Source: Coriobacteriaceae bacterium AF45-21 | GTDB taxonomy: Bacteria > Actinomycetota > Coriobacteriia > Coriobacteriales > Coriobacteriaceae | NCBI GenBank assembly: GCA_027682925.1 | Contig: JAQCYU010000016.1 | Location: 1-51,238, forward strand | DNA: 51,238 bases | Reading direction: 5' to 3' | Shown: piece after piece, positions 1-12,464 of the stretch | Layout: each line of letters begins with the position of its first letter | Position numbering within the stretch: position 1 is the stretch's first letter | Made by a program: the position numbers and the translations under genes | Notes under the pieces: model-generated | Databases searched by the model: none | Seen by the model: the letters and a program-made list of their open reading frames with translations, nothing else | Told to the model about the DNA's origin: nothing

Positions 1-104
1 GCCGTTCGCCACTCGCTTCTATCCGAAGATAGGTGCCGTTCGACTTGCATGTGTTAGGCGCGCCGCCAGCGTTCATCCTGAGCCAGGATCGAACTCTCCG
101 TCCA
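1..104 (-). rRNA. rrs: 16S rRNA gene, 5' end only
   Basis: Read on the minus strand, positions 97 down to 78 give AGAGTTCGATCCTGGCTCAG, the near-universal 5' motif of bacterial 16S rRNA, followed by GATGAACGCTGGCGGCG and CTAACACATGCAAGTCGAACGG. The mature 5' end is set at about 104 by analogy with E. coli numbering, where this motif begins at position 8. The gene continues beyond the left edge of the window. The C in GTTCGATC instead of GTTTGATC is seen in Coriobacteriia among others. Confidence 0.97.
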
Positions 105-504
105 AAATATCTGGCTTCGAGCCCGTCCGGTCCTCTCAGTTCATCGCTGATCGGTTCCGTTCGATTCATATGGTTTTAGTATAGGAAAAGGAATTTCTCG
201 GGGCCGCCTCTCGGCGGCCTTGCGAAAAACAAATCCAAGTTAGACCATTTCAAATGGTTCGATGTCTGCCCGGATGCGACACTGAATGTGTCCATCCTCG
301 CAGTATCCGGTTCTCAAGGTGCACGCCTGGCGGCTGGTCCGGTCCGACCGGGCCGCGCGGCAAGGAGATATATTGCCAGACCGGAGGGGCGCCGGGCGGG
401 AATCTGGGTGTACACATTTCCTACACAATTTGGGATCCGACTAACGTTTGCCAGCCGTTAACTACCGCTCACCGAGCATCTCTTTATATAAGGCAGTCTC
501 ATGG
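105..504 (-). promoter_or_regulatory. rRNA operon leader and upstream region
   Basis: This stretch between the phosphohexomutase 3' end and the 16S gene has no convincing protein gene. On the minus strand it carries CTTGAGAACCGGATA (about 318-304), resembling the leader/processing motif of actinobacterial rRNA operons, a GC hairpin with arms GGCCGCC/GGCGGCC at 202-219, and TATACT near 183-178 close to the mature 16S end. I could not assign a confident -35/-10 pair for the main rRNA promoter, which should lie between about 330 and 500. Role inferred from position. Confidence 0.55.
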
Positions 505-1904
505 TTAAAGCGGATACGTTCCCCTAGCTAAAGCACAGCCAGCATCGAGCAACTCATCACGTTCTTCCACCGAGAACCCCTCGGCGTAGACGCGCACCAC
601 TGGTTCGGTCCCGCTAGGACGGACCAGCAGCCACGTGTCATCCTCGAATGCTAAACGCAAGCCATCCATATGACTAACGTTTTGCGGCACCTTGCCACAA
701 ATCGACTTGGGGTTTACGCCCGGCAGCAGGGTTCGTAACGTTTCGGCATCTTCGGCCTCAAGGCGCAAATCGCGTCGACCGTAACTCGTCTTACCAAAAC
801 TGTCCTCGAGTTGGTCGACCAGAACGCCCAAAGGCGCGTCCGTCTTTGCCATAAGCTCACACAGAATCAGACAGGCGAGGATTCCATCGCGCTCGGGCAT
901 ATGCGCGGCGATGCCGATACCACCGGCTTCCTCGCCGCCTATGAGGACGCCACCCTTCTTCATCTCTGCCGCTATATATTTGAAACCGACTGGTTTGACG
1001 GTCACGCGGCAGCCAAGCGCCTCGGCAATGCGACGCACGAGCGTCGAGCACGAAAGATTGACGACGACGCGTCCCTCCAAATTACGAAATTGAACCAAGT
1101 CGCCCAAAACGAGCGCCATGATCTGATGCGGATGTATATATCTGCCGCGCTCGTCAACCGCGCCGATACGGTCGGCGTCGCCGTCGGTCACCAGGCCAGC
1201 GCAAGCTCCGTCCTCGATAACCGTATGCTCGCAAGCGTCCACCCACGGCTCAACGGGGTCGGGGCAGATATCTTCTTGGTCAGGCGCCTGCCCGGCGTGA
1301 ATCTCGTGCACCTCAACGCCAAGCTCGCGCAGCAAGTCGGCTAGATAGCCCTGGCTGCGCCGCCCATGGGGTCAACAACCACGCGCAGGTGCGCGGCGCG
1401 GATGGCTTCGGCATCGACAAACGATGCCACCGCTTGCATATAGTCAGGAATGATATCCGCGGTGCGATATTGCCCCTCGATCCCCATTGGCTCGGGAGCC
1501 ATGGTCTCTTCGAGCTCTTCGATGACATCCTGGTTGGCGGTCGAGCCGTCACCCATGCGAATCTTGAGACACAGATAACCCTGCGGATGATGGGACCCCG
1601 TCACCATGAGCGCGCCGCACGCCTCACCGTCATAAGCCGCCGCCCACGTAAGGGCAGGGGTCGGAACAGGTCGCGAAGCGAGCACGGCGTCTAGCCCGTG
1701 CGCTGCTAGCACACCCGCCGCAAGCTCAGCGAACTCGCGCGCCAGGGGCCGAGTGTCGAACCCTATATATACCGTTTTGCCCGGATTGGTCTTTTGCCAC
1801 AACTCGCCGACGGCATCGGCGATACGGGCAACGTTATCGGCAGTGAAGTCCTCATCGACGCGAGCGCGCCAACCGTCAGTTCCAAAATGAATTATCGCGC
1901 ACAC
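505..1904 (-). CDS. Phosphoglucomutase/phosphomannomutase family protein, one apparent frameshift
   Basis: Cytoplasmic alpha-D-phosphohexomutase that moves phosphate between C1 and C6 of a hexose phosphate. The family's four active-site elements are present in order: the phosphoserine loop TGSHHP (normally TASHNP), the metal loop DGDADRIGAVDERG, the sugar loop GEEAGGIGI and the phosphate loop RPSGTEPVVRVY. The frame breaks at 1349-1351: the protein reads DPMGGAARAI then stop, while one more G in the GGG run restores RGYLADLLRELGVEVHE, giving about 466 residues, normal for the family. The start is a GTG at 1904 with GAGGTG seven bases upstream; the ATG at 1988 would add a non-homologous leader. 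Substrate (glucose, mannose or glucosamine phosphate) cannot be decided. The break is probably a sequence error (see findings). Confidence 0.85.
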
Positions 1905-2028
1905 GCGCAGACACCTCACAGTGTTTGGATCATGGTACGCATGAGGTATACCCGCGATACACGCTCGGCAACCTGCCGGCACCAGCATTCACCATTTGGG
2001 CAAATGCTGCCGAGGACATGCAGGCAAT

Positions 2029-2057
2029 AAAAAAACCGCCCCGTATGGAGCGGTTTT
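2029..2057 (-). terminator. Intrinsic terminator after mmuM
   Basis: On the minus strand the stem AAACCGCTCC / GGGGCGGTTT with a 4-base loop is followed by a run of seven T. It starts six bases after the stop codon of the homocysteine methyltransferase. Confidence 0.85.
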
Positions 2058-2062
2058 GCCCT

Positions 2063-2956
2063 TTATATATCGAGCGCCTCGGCCATCGCTGCCGTAGTGA
2101 TTGCCGTGGTTCCACAGCAACTGCCCACCATTGCGGCACCGGCATGTCTCCATTCGATGCATGCGCGCGCGAAAGCTTCGGGGTTCTCGTGCCATACGGG
2201 GCCATCCTGAGTCTGGACCGGATCGCCCACGTTGGGACGCACCGTGACGGGAGTAGTCGCCGATGCAACCATCCTGGGCACCGCCGCGTTCGCGGCCGCA
2301 AGCGAACAGCAATTAACACCAACCGAGTTTGCGCCGTGTTTTTCGGCGTACAAAACGGCCGCCTCGATGTTGAGGCCATCGCCCAACAGGTCGCCCTTAT
2401 CGTCAACGACAAAACTCACCAGAACAGGCATGCCGTCGGCGGCATCTCGGGCGCCGGCAAGCATGGGCTGCAAATTACGGATAGACGTCACCGTCTCGAT
2501 CAGCAGACCGTCAACACCAGCATTGAGCAAGGCGTGCGCCTGTTCGCGCGCAATGCCTCGGATCTCACGAAACTCGGCCGAGTCCTCGGCAAACCACTCA
2601 ATACCGATCGGACCCATCGAGCCCAGCAGCAGCTGAGGGTGCGCCTGGCGGGCATCGTCGACGGCCCCGCGATTGACCTCCGCCACGGACGGCGCAATCT
2701 GGTCGTGCTTGAGGGCATAGCTTGATGCCTGAAAGGTATTGGTAATGAGTACCTGCGCGCCGGCGGCGACATACAAGCGATGGATACGAGAAACGGTCTG
2801 CGGCTCTGCCAGATTCCAAAACGCCGGTGGAATATCGGCGGCGTCGTACTCACTCAACAGAACACTGCCCATGGGGCCCTGCGCCAACAAGGTCTCGCTC
2901 GACAAGCGGCGCGTAAGTTCCTCGGCACCAAAGCGGTTGTAATAACTCGTATCCAT
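2063..2956 (-). CDS. mmuM: Homocysteine S-methyltransferase
   Basis: Makes methionine by transferring a methyl group from S-methylmethionine or S-adenosylmethionine to homocysteine, in the cytoplasm. The 297-residue chain has the Pfam S-methyl_trans layout: an early LAQGPMGSVL segment, LITNTFQASSYAL, then the zinc ligands GVNC in the middle and the paired cysteines GSCCGTT near the C-terminus, all conserved. The length matches stand-alone MmuM enzymes without cobalamin domains. It lies 10 bases downstream of a DtxR-type regulator on the same strand, so the two are probably co-transcribed; whether metal level controls it is unknown. No SAM or B12 riboswitch was seen upstream. Confidence 0.9.
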   Translation of the reverse strand: MDTSYYNRFGAEELTRRLSSETLLAQGPMGSVLLSEYDAADIPPAFWNLAEPQTVSRIHRLYVAAGAQVLITNTFQASSYALKHDQIAPSVAEVNRGAVDDARQAHPQLLLGSMGPIGIEWFAEDSAEFREIRGIAREQAHALLNAGVDGLLIETVTSIRNLQPMLAGARDAADGMPVLVSFVVDDKGDLLGDGLNIEAAVLYAEKHGANSVGVNCCSLAAANAAVPRMVASATTPVTVRPNVGDPVQTQDGPVWHENPEAFARACIEWRHAGAAMVGSCCGTTAITTAAMAEALDI

Positions 2957-2966
2957 ATATATCCCG

Positions 2967-3389
2967 CTATTCCTCGACGCTGATTCCCTGCTTTTCGAGA
3001 TAGGCGAGCCAGCGGTTCATCGTGTCCTCGGATAGCGCATGCTCCATCATGCAGGCCTCGGAATCGGCTCGCTCAAATTCGACACCGAGCTCCTGAACCA
3101 AAAACGTGCGGACGAGGCGATGACGGTACCAGATAGCCGTGCCAACCTCGCGGCCGCGATCGGTCAGGACTACCTTGCCGTAGTGCGATTGCTCGACAAG
3201 CTCGGATGCCTTGAGCGCCGAAACCGCTTTATTGACCGATGCCTTGGAGACGCCAAGGCGCTGCGCGATGTCGACCGATCGCACGCCGTTGGTTTCCCCC
3301 TCTTCGCTTTCAATGCGAACCATGCACTCCAAGTAGTCTTCGTTCGCCACCGTCAGATGTAGTTCGCGCGAGCTATTTGTCGTATCCAT
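2967..3389 (-). CDS. DtxR/MntR-family metal-dependent transcriptional regulator
   Basis: About 140 residues. The N-terminal winged helix-turn-helix (TVANEDYLECMVRI, then VRSVDIAQRLGVSKASVNKAVSAL) is followed by the family's dimerisation and metal-binding segment (RHRLVRTFLVQELGVEFERADSEACMMEHALSEDTMNRW), with Cys-Met and the Glu/His residues expected for Mn2+ or Fe2+ ligands. No C-terminal SH3-like domain, so it is MntR-sized rather than full DtxR. The ATG at 3389 is chosen because GGACGGAAG precedes it; an in-frame ATG at 3410 lacks a ribosome-binding site. It probably represses uptake or redox genes elsewhere; its target cannot be read here. Confidence 0.85.
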   Translation of the reverse strand: MDTTNSSRELHLTVANEDYLECMVRIESEEGETNGVRSVDIAQRLGVSKASVNKAVSALKASELVEQSHYGKVVLTDRGREVGTAIWYRHRLVRTFLVQELGVEFERADSEACMMEHALSEDTMNRWLAYLEKQGISVEE

Positions 3390-3509
3390 GATCTTCCGTC
3401 CCTTCTGCATTCAATGGCTGATTCTACCCCATCCAAGCGTCGCGGTATGCCGTGGCATACCGTGCTAGAGTTCTTGTTGCACACGACGACCAAGATTGGA
3501 GCGGTCTTT

Positions 3510-4756
3510 ATGGAAAACACCACCACGAACCCCGATGTCCTCGAGCGCTTTTTGCGCTACGTCCAGATCAACACGCAGTCCGAGGATGCAAACTGCGACC
3601 AGGTACCCTCGAGCGTCGTTCAGTTTGACCTTGCCAACGTGCTGGCTGAAGAGCTGCGCGAGCTTGGTGCGGAAGATGTCCACGTGACCGAGCATGCCTA
3701 TGTCTGCGCGCATATCCCCGCAAGTGCGGGCGCTGAGGACAAGCCCGCCCTTGGCCTGATCGCCCATCTCGACACCACCGAAGTTGCACCGGGCGCCGGC
3801 GTGAAGCCGCACATCGTACACTACGAAGGCGGCGACCTGGTCTGCGGCACGGTTGACGGTAAGCCCGTTGCCATGAGTACCGCCAAGCTTCCCGCCCTGA
3901 ACGACCTCGCGGGTGAGGACCTGGTCTGCAGCGATGGCACCACGCTGCTGGGCGCGGACGACAAGGCAGGCGTCGCGAGATCATGTCGCTTGTCGCGCGC
4001 ATCGCTCAGGACCCCTCTCTGCCCCATCCCGCACTCGGCATTTGCTTCTGCCCTGACGAGGAGATCGGTCACGGAGCCGAGCTGTTGGATATCGATACCT
4101 TTGGCTGCAAGTACGCCTACACGGTCGACGGCGGCCCCATCGGCGAGCTGGAGTGGGAGTGCTTTAACGCCGCCGAGGCAACCGTTCGCTTTGAGGGCCA
4201 GTCCATCCATCCCGGTGACGCCAAAGGCCGCATGGTCAACGCGGGCAATCTGTTCTGCGACTTCAATGCCCTGCTCCCCTACGAGCAGCGTCCGGAATAC
4301 ACCGAGGGCTACGAGGGCTTCTATCACCTTGAGGGCGTCTCGGCAACGGTCGACTATGCCACGGCGCGCTATATCGTCCGTGATCACGATGCCGCCAAGT
4401 TCCAGCAGAAGCTCGAGCTGATGGATGCCGCCGCAGCACTGCTCAACCAGCGCCTGGGCGAAGAGCGCGTGACGGTCGAGATCAAGCAGCAGTACCGCAA
4501 CATGGCCGAGATCGTGCGTAACTACCCCGAGCTTATCGATGTCGCCAAGGAAGCCTACCTTGCCTGCGGCATTGAGCCCCAGGTGCTGCCAATTCGCGGT
4601 GGCACCGACGGTGCGCAGCTGTCGTTCCGCGGCCTGCCCTGCCCCAACCTTTCCACGGGCGGCTACTGCTACCACGGCGTTAACGAGTTTGTCCCGGTCA
4701 GCTCGCTCGTCAAGATGACCAACGTCCTCCAGAAACTCGTCGCCCGCTTCGCATAA
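3510..4756 (+). CDS. pepT: Peptidase T (tripeptidase, M20B), one apparent frameshift
   Basis: Cytoplasmic zinc aminotripeptidase releasing the N-terminal residue of tripeptides. M20B hallmarks are visible: the metal motif LIAHLDTTEVAPG, then GTTLLGADDKAGVA, the catalytic FCPDEEIGHGA, and the C-terminal PIRGGTDGAQLSFRGLPCPNLSTGG. The frame breaks at 3977: GCG AGA TCA should read GCG GAG ATC, joining DDKAGVA to EIMSLVARIAQ and giving 415 residues, the usual PepT length. The start ATG at 3510 has GGAG eight bases upstream. The gene is divergent from dtxR and ends in a clear terminator. The missing G is probably a sequence error. Confidence 0.9.
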
Positions 4757-4780
4757 GAAGCTCGAACAATCTAGGTAAGC

Positions 4781-4819
4781 AAAACCGCCCCGTCCTCTAC
4801 AGAGAACGGGGCGGTTTTT
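4781..4819. terminator. Bidirectional intrinsic terminator after pepT
   Basis: The stem AAACCGCCCCGT / ACGGGGCGGTTT with a short inner pairing is flanked by A residues on the left and TTTTT on the right. It can therefore end transcription from pepT and, less strongly, from the opposite strand. Confidence 0.85.
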
Positions 4820-4858
4820 GGTGCAAGGGGAGTAGTTAGCACCGCAGGTTGAGCCAAC

Positions 4859-5007
4859 GTCAGCGAGCGACGTCCAAGGCGAACAAGTTGGCATGAAAAA
4901 GGCAGGGCATTGACCTTCTGGTCATGCCCTGCCTTTTGAATGACAAATTGTCGCCTTGGGCGGCGCGCAGCGTCGAGCCGTTACGGCGTTTGGTAAAACG
5001 CCGTAAC
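4859..5007. repeat. Stop-codon-abutting structured repeat, copy 1
   Basis: One of three related intergenic elements (others at 20441-20603 and 26469-26631). It contains three nested or consecutive stems: CCAAGGCGA / TCGCCTTGG, GGCAGGGCAT / ATGCCCTGCC (flanked by A and T runs, so a bidirectional terminator), and GTTACGGCGTTT / AAACGCCGTAAC at 4980-5007. The last stem touches the TAG stop of the minus-strand LCP gene. Stem sequences differ from the other copies by paired, compensating changes. Confidence 0.9.
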
Positions 5008-6248
5008 TAATAATTGGCTTCGTAGCCGTTGCCGTCGCCGGTGGGCTCTTCGTAGTAGTCCGAATCGCTCGAATCGCTTGAGTCATCGGAATCGTCAGAG
5101 CTGACCGATGAGGTTGCGGTACCGTTTGCGTAATCGTCAGACGTGTTGTTGTTCAGGTCGCCGATCGTAGAGCTGGAACCGTCGGAAAGACCCATGGTGT
5201 TGGGACCCTTGGGATCCTTGCCAGCATCGACGCGCTCCATCATTTCCTTGAGCTCGTCCTCGTAGACAAAGACGTAGCTCACACCGTCGATCATGGTGCT
5301 GTCGTCGGCGTACGAGGGCAGGTTGGCCGAGTAGATACCGTCGACATCCATACCGCGCATGGCGTTGACCGTAGCCACGATATCCTGAACGCTCATATCG
5401 GTTACGAGCATATCGGACAGCGAATTAACCAGGCCAAAGATCTTCGTGGCATCGAAGTTATTGAGAATCTGGTTGGCAAGGGCGCCAAGCACCTGACGCT
5501 GGTGGCGCATGCGCGTGTAATCGCCGTCGGCATAGGTGTAGCGGCAGCGGGCATAGGTAAGGGCGGTGGCACCGTCCATATGCTGCTGGCCAGCGGTAAT
5601 CTTAATATCCAGGTGCTCGGGGTCGTCAACATCATCGGTTGCGTTAATGTCGATACCGCCAACCGAATCAATCAGCGCCTGCATACCGTCGAAGCTGACC
5701 TCGGCATAGTGGGAAATCTGAACACCGCACAGCTCGTTGACCGCCTCGACCATGGCCTCGGCGCCGCCAACGGTATGGCAGGCGTTGATCTTCATGGTCT
5801 CGCCCTTGTACTCGACCTTGGTGTCGCGCGGAACGGAAATGAGCGTCGCCTGCTTTTGCGTGGGGTCGATGCGTGCCAGGATAATCGAGTCGGCACGATA
5901 CGTATCCTCGCCCGGACGGCCGTCGGTACCAAGAAGCAGCACGTAGAACGGATCCTTTGCCTCATCGGTGTCAACCAGAACCCGACGCAGATTGTCGGTA
6001 ATGACATTAGAATCGCCGAGCTTGCCCATAATGGTGGCAAACCACAGGCCGGCAGCGGTAGTGGCACTCAACAGCACGCCAAGCACGACAATGAGCGCGA
6101 CGTGACGAATCGTGTGGCTACGACGACGTTGGCGAGCGCGCTCGGAATAGCGAGCCACGTTATCGCGACTGTAGATCTTGGCCTGCGCACCAGTTGAGGG
6201 TCTTCGGGTGGTGGTATCTGCGAGGGGCTTTTTATTAAACATAGGCAA
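5007..6248 (-). CDS. LytR-CpsA-Psr (LCP) family cell-wall glycopolymer ligase
   Basis: Membrane-anchored enzyme thought to attach lipid-linked anionic polymers to peptidoglycan. The 413-residue protein has a basic cytoplasmic N-terminus (ERARQRRRSHTIRH), one membrane span (about 46-70, VALIVVLGVLLSATTAAGLW), then the extracellular LCP domain with the conserved Arg/Asp motifs: DPFYVLLLGTDGRPGED, YRADSIILARID, TLISVPRDTKVEY and YARCRYTYADGDYTRMRHQRQ. The last 50 residues are a low-complexity Ser/Asp tail ending in Tyr/Glu/Gly, probably disordered in the wall. The next gene upstream is murA, with six bases between its stop and this start, so the two form a cell-envelope unit. Which polymer is transferred is unknown. 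Confidence 0.92.
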   Translation of the reverse strand: MPMFNKKPLADTTTRRPSTGAQAKIYSRDNVARYSERARQRRRSHTIRHVALIVVLGVLLSATTAAGLWFATIMGKLGDSNVITDNLRRVLVDTDEAKDPFYVLLLGTDGRPGEDTYRADSIILARIDPTQKQATLISVPRDTKVEYKGETMKINACHTVGGAEAMVEAVNELCGVQISHYAEVSFDGMQALIDSVGGIDINATDDVDDPEHLDIKITAGQQHMDGATALTYARCRYTYADGDYTRMRHQRQVLGALANQILNNFDATKIFGLVNSLSDMLVTDMSVQDIVATVNAMRGMDVDGIYSANLPSYADDSTMIDGVSYVFVYEDELKEMMERVDAGKDPKGPNTMGLSDGSSSTIGDLNNNTSDDYANGTATSSVSSDDSDDSSDSSDSDYYEEPTGDGNGYEANY

Positions 6249-6254
6249 CCTGTA

Positions 6255-7538
6255 TTAGTAGATGACGGGATCGGGGACGGTAGCATGCTCGACATGCGCG
6301 CCGAGCGCCTGCAGCTTTTCGACAAACTGCTCGTAGCCGCGCTTGATGTGATGGATAGCCGAAACCTCGGTCGTCCCGTCGGCGATCAAGCCCGCTACGA
6401 CGAGGGCCGCTCCGCCGCGCAGATCGGGCGAGGTAACCTGTGCACCCGAGAAGCCCTTGACGCCATGAATCATGGCATGATGGCTCTCGATACGAATGTC
6501 GGCACCCATGCGCACCAGCTCAGAGGCAAACATAAAGCGATTCTCGAAGATGTTCTCGGTAATAACGGAACTGCCGTCGGCAAGGGCGGAGAGCACCATA
6601 ATCTGCGCCTGCATGTCGGTCGGGAAACCGGGGAACGGAAGCGTCTGGATGTCGACCGGCTTGATACGCTCGGCACGGTTCACATGGACGCCATCCTCGA
6701 CGCGCTCGCAGTCGATACCCATGAGCTCCATCTTCTTGAGCACCATGCCCAAATGAATGGGGCAAAAGCCCGTGACATCGACACCGCGATCGTCCGCCAT
6801 CAACGCACCGGCGACGATAAAGGTACCGGCCTCGATGCGGTCGCCCACCACGCGATGGATAACGGGATGGAGCTCTTCCACGCCTTCGATAGTCACGACG
6901 GGCGTACCGGCGCCAACAATCTTGGCGCCCATCTCGTTGAGCATGTTAGCGAGATCGACGATCTCGGGCTCGCGGGCGGCATTGTCGATAACCGTGGTGC
7001 CCTGTGCGCGCACAGAGGCCATGATGAGATTCTCGGTCGCACCGACGCTGGCGAACTCGAGCGTGACGGTGGTACCGCGCAGACCTTGGGGCGCATTAGC
7101 GTTGATGTAACCGTGGGCGGTATCGAACTCAACGCCCAGGGCCTCAAGACCAAGAATGTGCATATCGATCTTACGAGCACCCAGGTTGCAGCCGCCCGGC
7201 ATGGCAATTTTGGCGCGATGGAAGCGGCCCAGCAGGGGCCCCATGACGGCGGTGGAAGCGCGCATCTTGGCAACGAGCTCGTAGGGGGCCTCCCATGAAT
7301 CGACCTGAGAGGTATCAATCTCGAGCGTGTGCTCGTCGAGAACATCGATCGTAGCGCCCATGCCCTTGAGCACCTTGCCCATCACGTGGACATCGGAAAT
7401 ATCGGGCACGTTCTGCAGCGTCGTCTTGCCCGGCGCCAGAAGCGTTGCCGCCATGAGTTTGAGCGCGGAGTTCTTGGCGCCCGAGACGGGCACGGAGCCT
7501 CCGATGGCGTGGCCACCCTCAACGCGGATAATATCCAA
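6255..7538 (-). CDS. murA: UDP-N-acetylglucosamine 1-carboxyvinyltransferase
   Basis: First committed step of peptidoglycan synthesis: transfers enolpyruvate from PEP to UDP-GlcNAc in the cytoplasm. The 427 residues match the family length. The N-terminal GGSVPVSGAKNSALKLMAATLL is the UDP-GlcNAc-binding start of EPSP-synthase-fold proteins. The fosfomycin-target cysteine is in PGGCNLGARKIDMHILGLEALG, so fosfomycin sensitivity at this residue is predicted. The C-terminal DLRGGAALVVAGLIADGTT motif is also conserved. It lies between the ATP synthase operon (88 bases from atpC) and the LCP gene, all on the minus strand. Confidence 0.97.
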   Translation of the reverse strand: MDIIRVEGGHAIGGSVPVSGAKNSALKLMAATLLAPGKTTLQNVPDISDVHVMGKVLKGMGATIDVLDEHTLEIDTSQVDSWEAPYELVAKMRASTAVMGPLLGRFHRAKIAMPGGCNLGARKIDMHILGLEALGVEFDTAHGYINANAPQGLRGTTVTLEFASVGATENLIMASVRAQGTTVIDNAAREPEIVDLANMLNEMGAKIVGAGTPVVTIEGVEELHPVIHRVVGDRIEAGTFIVAGALMADDRGVDVTGFCPIHLGMVLKKMELMGIDCERVEDGVHVNRAERIKPVDIQTLPFPGFPTDMQAQIMVLSALADGSSVITENIFENRFMFASELVRMGADIRIESHHAMIHGVKGFSGAQVTSPDLRGGAALVVAGLIADGTTEVSAIHHIKRGYEQFVEKLQALGAHVEHATVPDPVIY

Positions 7539-7626
7539 GGTCTACCCTTTCAAAAAGCATGCCCGGGGTGGCTGGGCCATCCCGGGCATGATGTGTTCGC
7601 AAATGGTCGAACGCTAAATCGTTTGA

Positions 7627-8018
7627 CTATTGGGCAAGCTTGAGCTTACACCATGCGATTTCATTATAGAGGTAGGCGCGGCGTGCATCATCCTCCGACA
7701 AATTACCCAGCTTCTCTTCAAAACCTTGAATATCAGCTTTAAGCTTGTCGGCATCGACGGTCGCCAAATCGCAAGCGCGCTCGGCGAGAACGGTCACGAC
7801 ATCGTCCGCAACCTGGGCATAGCCGCCGGCCACGGCAAACGTGTGGTCGACAGTGCCATGGCCTTATCGGAAACGCGAACGTAACCGCGGTCGATCGTGC
7901 AGATCTCGCTGGAGTGAGCAGGCAGGACGCCAAACTCGCCATCCGTGGACGGAATCGACACAAACGCAGCGTCGCCCTCATAGGCGCAGCTCACGGGGCA
8001 CACGATGCGGATACGCAT
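7627..8018 (-). CDS. atpC: ATP synthase epsilon subunit, one apparent frameshift
   Basis: F1 epsilon subunit, part of the central stalk. The N-terminal beta sandwich is recognisable (RIRIVCPVSCAYEGDAAFVSIPSTDGEFGVLPAHS). The frame breaks at 7856-7857: ATGGCACTG should read ATGGGCACTG, joining VSDKAM to GTVDHTFAVAGGYAQVADDVVTVLAE, which leads into the C-terminal helices (SEDDARRAYLYNEIAWCKLKLAQ). The repaired protein has 130 residues, normal length. An inactivated epsilon subunit in an otherwise intact operon is unlikely, so the missing base is probably a sequence error. Last gene of the atp operon, three bases after atpD. Confidence 0.9.
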
Positions 8019-8021
8019 AAC

Positions 8022-10384
<2,363 letters not shown>

Positions 10385-10389
10385 GGGGC

Positions 10390-11988
10390 TTAGTTCTCCT
10401 CTGATCCAGAAACATCCGAATGGTGCTTGGCCATGAACTGCTGCTTGAAGTCGCCGATGACGCGCAAGAGCTCAGCCTTGGTGTCATCATCGATCTTCTT
10501 GGCGCGAACCTTGTCGAGCAGCGAACCAAAGCCATTGTCCATGTACTCGATGAGCTCGGCACGGAAGGGCAGCACGTCGGCGATCTCCAGGTCATCCAGG
10601 AAGCCCTCGTTGCCAGCGAACAGCGTAACGATCTGCTCGCCAACCTCAAACGGCTTGTAACGCGGCTGCTTCAGGAGCTCGGTCATGCGAGCACCATGGG
10701 TCAGCTGCTTCTGAGTAGCCTCGTCGAGGTCGGAGCCGAACTGCGTAAAGCCAGCGAGCTCCTGGTACGAAGCGAGGTCCAGGCGAAGGTTGCCGGCAAC
10801 CTGCTTCATAGCCTTGGTCTGCGCATCGCCACCGACGCGGGACACGGAGATGCCCACGTCGACTGCCGGGCGCTGACCCTGGAAGAAGAGCTCGGACTGC
10901 AGGTAGATCTGACCATCGGTAATGGAAATGACGTTGGTCGGAATGTAGGCCGAGACGTCGCCGTCCTGGGTCTCGATGATCGGCAGTGCCGTCATGGAGC
11001 CGTAACCGTTCTTCTTGGACATCTTGACGGCACGCTCGAGCAGACGAGAGTGCAGGTAGAAGATGTCGCCAGGATAGGCCTCGCGTCCGGGCGGACGATG
11101 CAGCGTCAGCGACATCTGACGGTAGGCCACAGCCTGCTTGGACAGGTCGTCGTAGATGACGAGCACGTGGCCGCCGGGGTTGGTCTCGCTGGCGGGCTTG
11201 CCGTCCTCGCCATTGTACATGAAGAACTCGCCGATAGCGGCACCGGCCATAGGCGCGATGTACTGCATAGGGGCGGAATCGGCAGCGGTGGCCGAAACGA
11301 TGATGGTGTAGTCGAGCGCACCGTGCTGAGCGAGGGTCTCGCGGATGTTGGCAACCGTGGAGGCCTTCTGGCCGATGGCGACATAGATGCAGACCATGCC
11401 CTTGCCGCGCTGGTTGAGGATAGCGTCGATGGCGATGGCGGTCTTACCGGTCTTACGGTCGCCGATGATGAGCTCACGCTGACCGCGGCCAATAGGCACC
11501 ATGGAGTCGATAGCGAGCAGACCGGTCTGAACCGGCTCGCACACCGGGGTACGATCGATGACGCCGGGAGCCTTGAACTCGATGGGGCGACGGTGCGTGG
11601 CGACGATGTCGCCCAGGCCGTCGATGGGCTGGCCGAGCGGATTGACGACGCGGCCGAGCATGGCACGGCTCACGGGGATATCCATAATGCGGCCAGTGGT
11701 GCGGCACTCGTCGCCTTCCTTGATGGAGTCGACGGCACCGAACAGAACGGCGCCGACCTCGTCACGGTCAAGGTTCTGGGCAAGGCCGAAGACGGTCTCA
11801 CCGGTATCGGAGCTCTTGAACTCCAGAAGCTCGCCTGCCATGGCGCTCTTGAGGCCGGAGACGCGCGCGATGCCGTCGCCTACCTCGTCGACCGTTGAAA
11901 CCTCATGCGTATCGACCGTCGCGGAGAGGCTCGTGAGCTGCTCCTGCAGTTTCTTGGCGATATCCTGGGCATTGAGGGTTTCGGACAT
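10390..11988 (-). CDS. atpA: ATP synthase alpha subunit
   Basis: Non-catalytic nucleotide-binding F1 subunit. 532 residues, slightly longer than usual because of an acidic/Ser-rich tail ([11 protein letters not shown]). Contains the P-loop [34 protein letters not shown] and the family signature region [17 protein letters not shown] with the arginine finger. Start overlaps the atpH stop by one base (TAATG). Confidence 0.98.
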   Translation of the reverse strand: MSETLNAQDIAKKLQEQLTSLSATVDTHEVSTVDEVGDGIARVSGLKSAMAGELLEFKSSDTGETVFGLAQNLDRDEVGAVLFGAVDSIKEGDECRTTGRIMDIPVSRAMLGRVVNPLGQPIDGLGDIVATHRRPIEFKAPGVIDRTPVCEPVQTGLLAIDSMVPIGRGQRELIIGDRKTGKTAIAIDAILNQRGKGMVCIYVAIGQKASTVANIRETLAQHGALDYTIIVSATAADSAPMQYIAPMAGAAIGEFFMYNGEDGKPASETNPGGHVLVIYDDLSKQAVAYRQMSLTLHRPPGREAYPGDIFYLHSRLLERAVKMSKKNGYGSMTALPIIETQDGDVSAYIPTNVISITDGQIYLQSELFFQGQRPAVDVGISVSRVGGDAQTKAMKQVAGNLRLDLASYQELAGFTQFGSDLDEATQKQLTHGARMTELLKQPRYKPFEVGEQIVTLFAGNEGFLDDLEIADVLPFRAELIEYMDNGFGSLLDKVRAKKIDDDTKAELLRVIGDFKQQFMAKHHSDVSGSEEN

Positions 11989-12464
11989 TAGGCTTCACCT
12001 CCGTACGAATTAGCAGAGTTTGCGAGGGTCTCCTGCGCGATGCGCAGCTGCGTCTTGACGGAAATGTCACGACGCTCGCCGCGGGCCTCGAGCACCAGGC
12101 CGCCCACGATAGACGGGTCAACCTGCTCGATAAGGAATACCTTGCGGCCGAAGTCCTGCTCGCATTTCTTAGTGATGGTTTGACGCAGCTCGTCGTCGAG
12201 CGGGATCGCCGTGGTGACGGTCACGCCCACTACATCCTCGTCTTCCTCGGCAACATACTTAAAGGCAGCTGCCACCTTGGGAAGAAGGTCGAGCTGGTCG
12301 CGCTTGGACATGGTGTCGAGCACGGCGATGATCTCGGGGCTGGCAGAAGCCAAGCGCTCGATCATCTCGAGGTCCTCGAACACATGGTTCTCGGCCTTAG
12401 CGGCTTCCAGAAGGGAGCGCGCGTAGGTCTCGAGCACCTTGTCCTGATAGCGGCTAGTCGGCAT
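11988..12464 (-). CDS. atpH: ATP synthase delta subunit
   Basis: Peripheral-stalk subunit (OSCP) that joins the b subunits to the top of F1. 158 residues. The C-terminal half has the conserved [49 protein letters not shown] motif set. The N-terminal helical domain is present but divergent, as usual. The start lies inside the end of atpF (11-base overlap). Confidence 0.96.
   Translation of the reverse strand: MPTSRYQDKVLETYARSLLEAAKAENHVFEDLEMIERLASASPEIIAVLDTMSKRDQLDLLPKVAAAFKYVAEEDEDVVGVTVTTAIPLDDELRQTITKKCEQDFGRKVFLIEQVDPSIVGGLVLEARGERRDISVKTQLRIAQETLANSANSYGGEA

Noticed and set aside
254..508. Short open frames in the rRNA leader region
   Set aside because: No ribosome-binding site, unlike any family, and located in the expected untranslated leader of the 16S gene.
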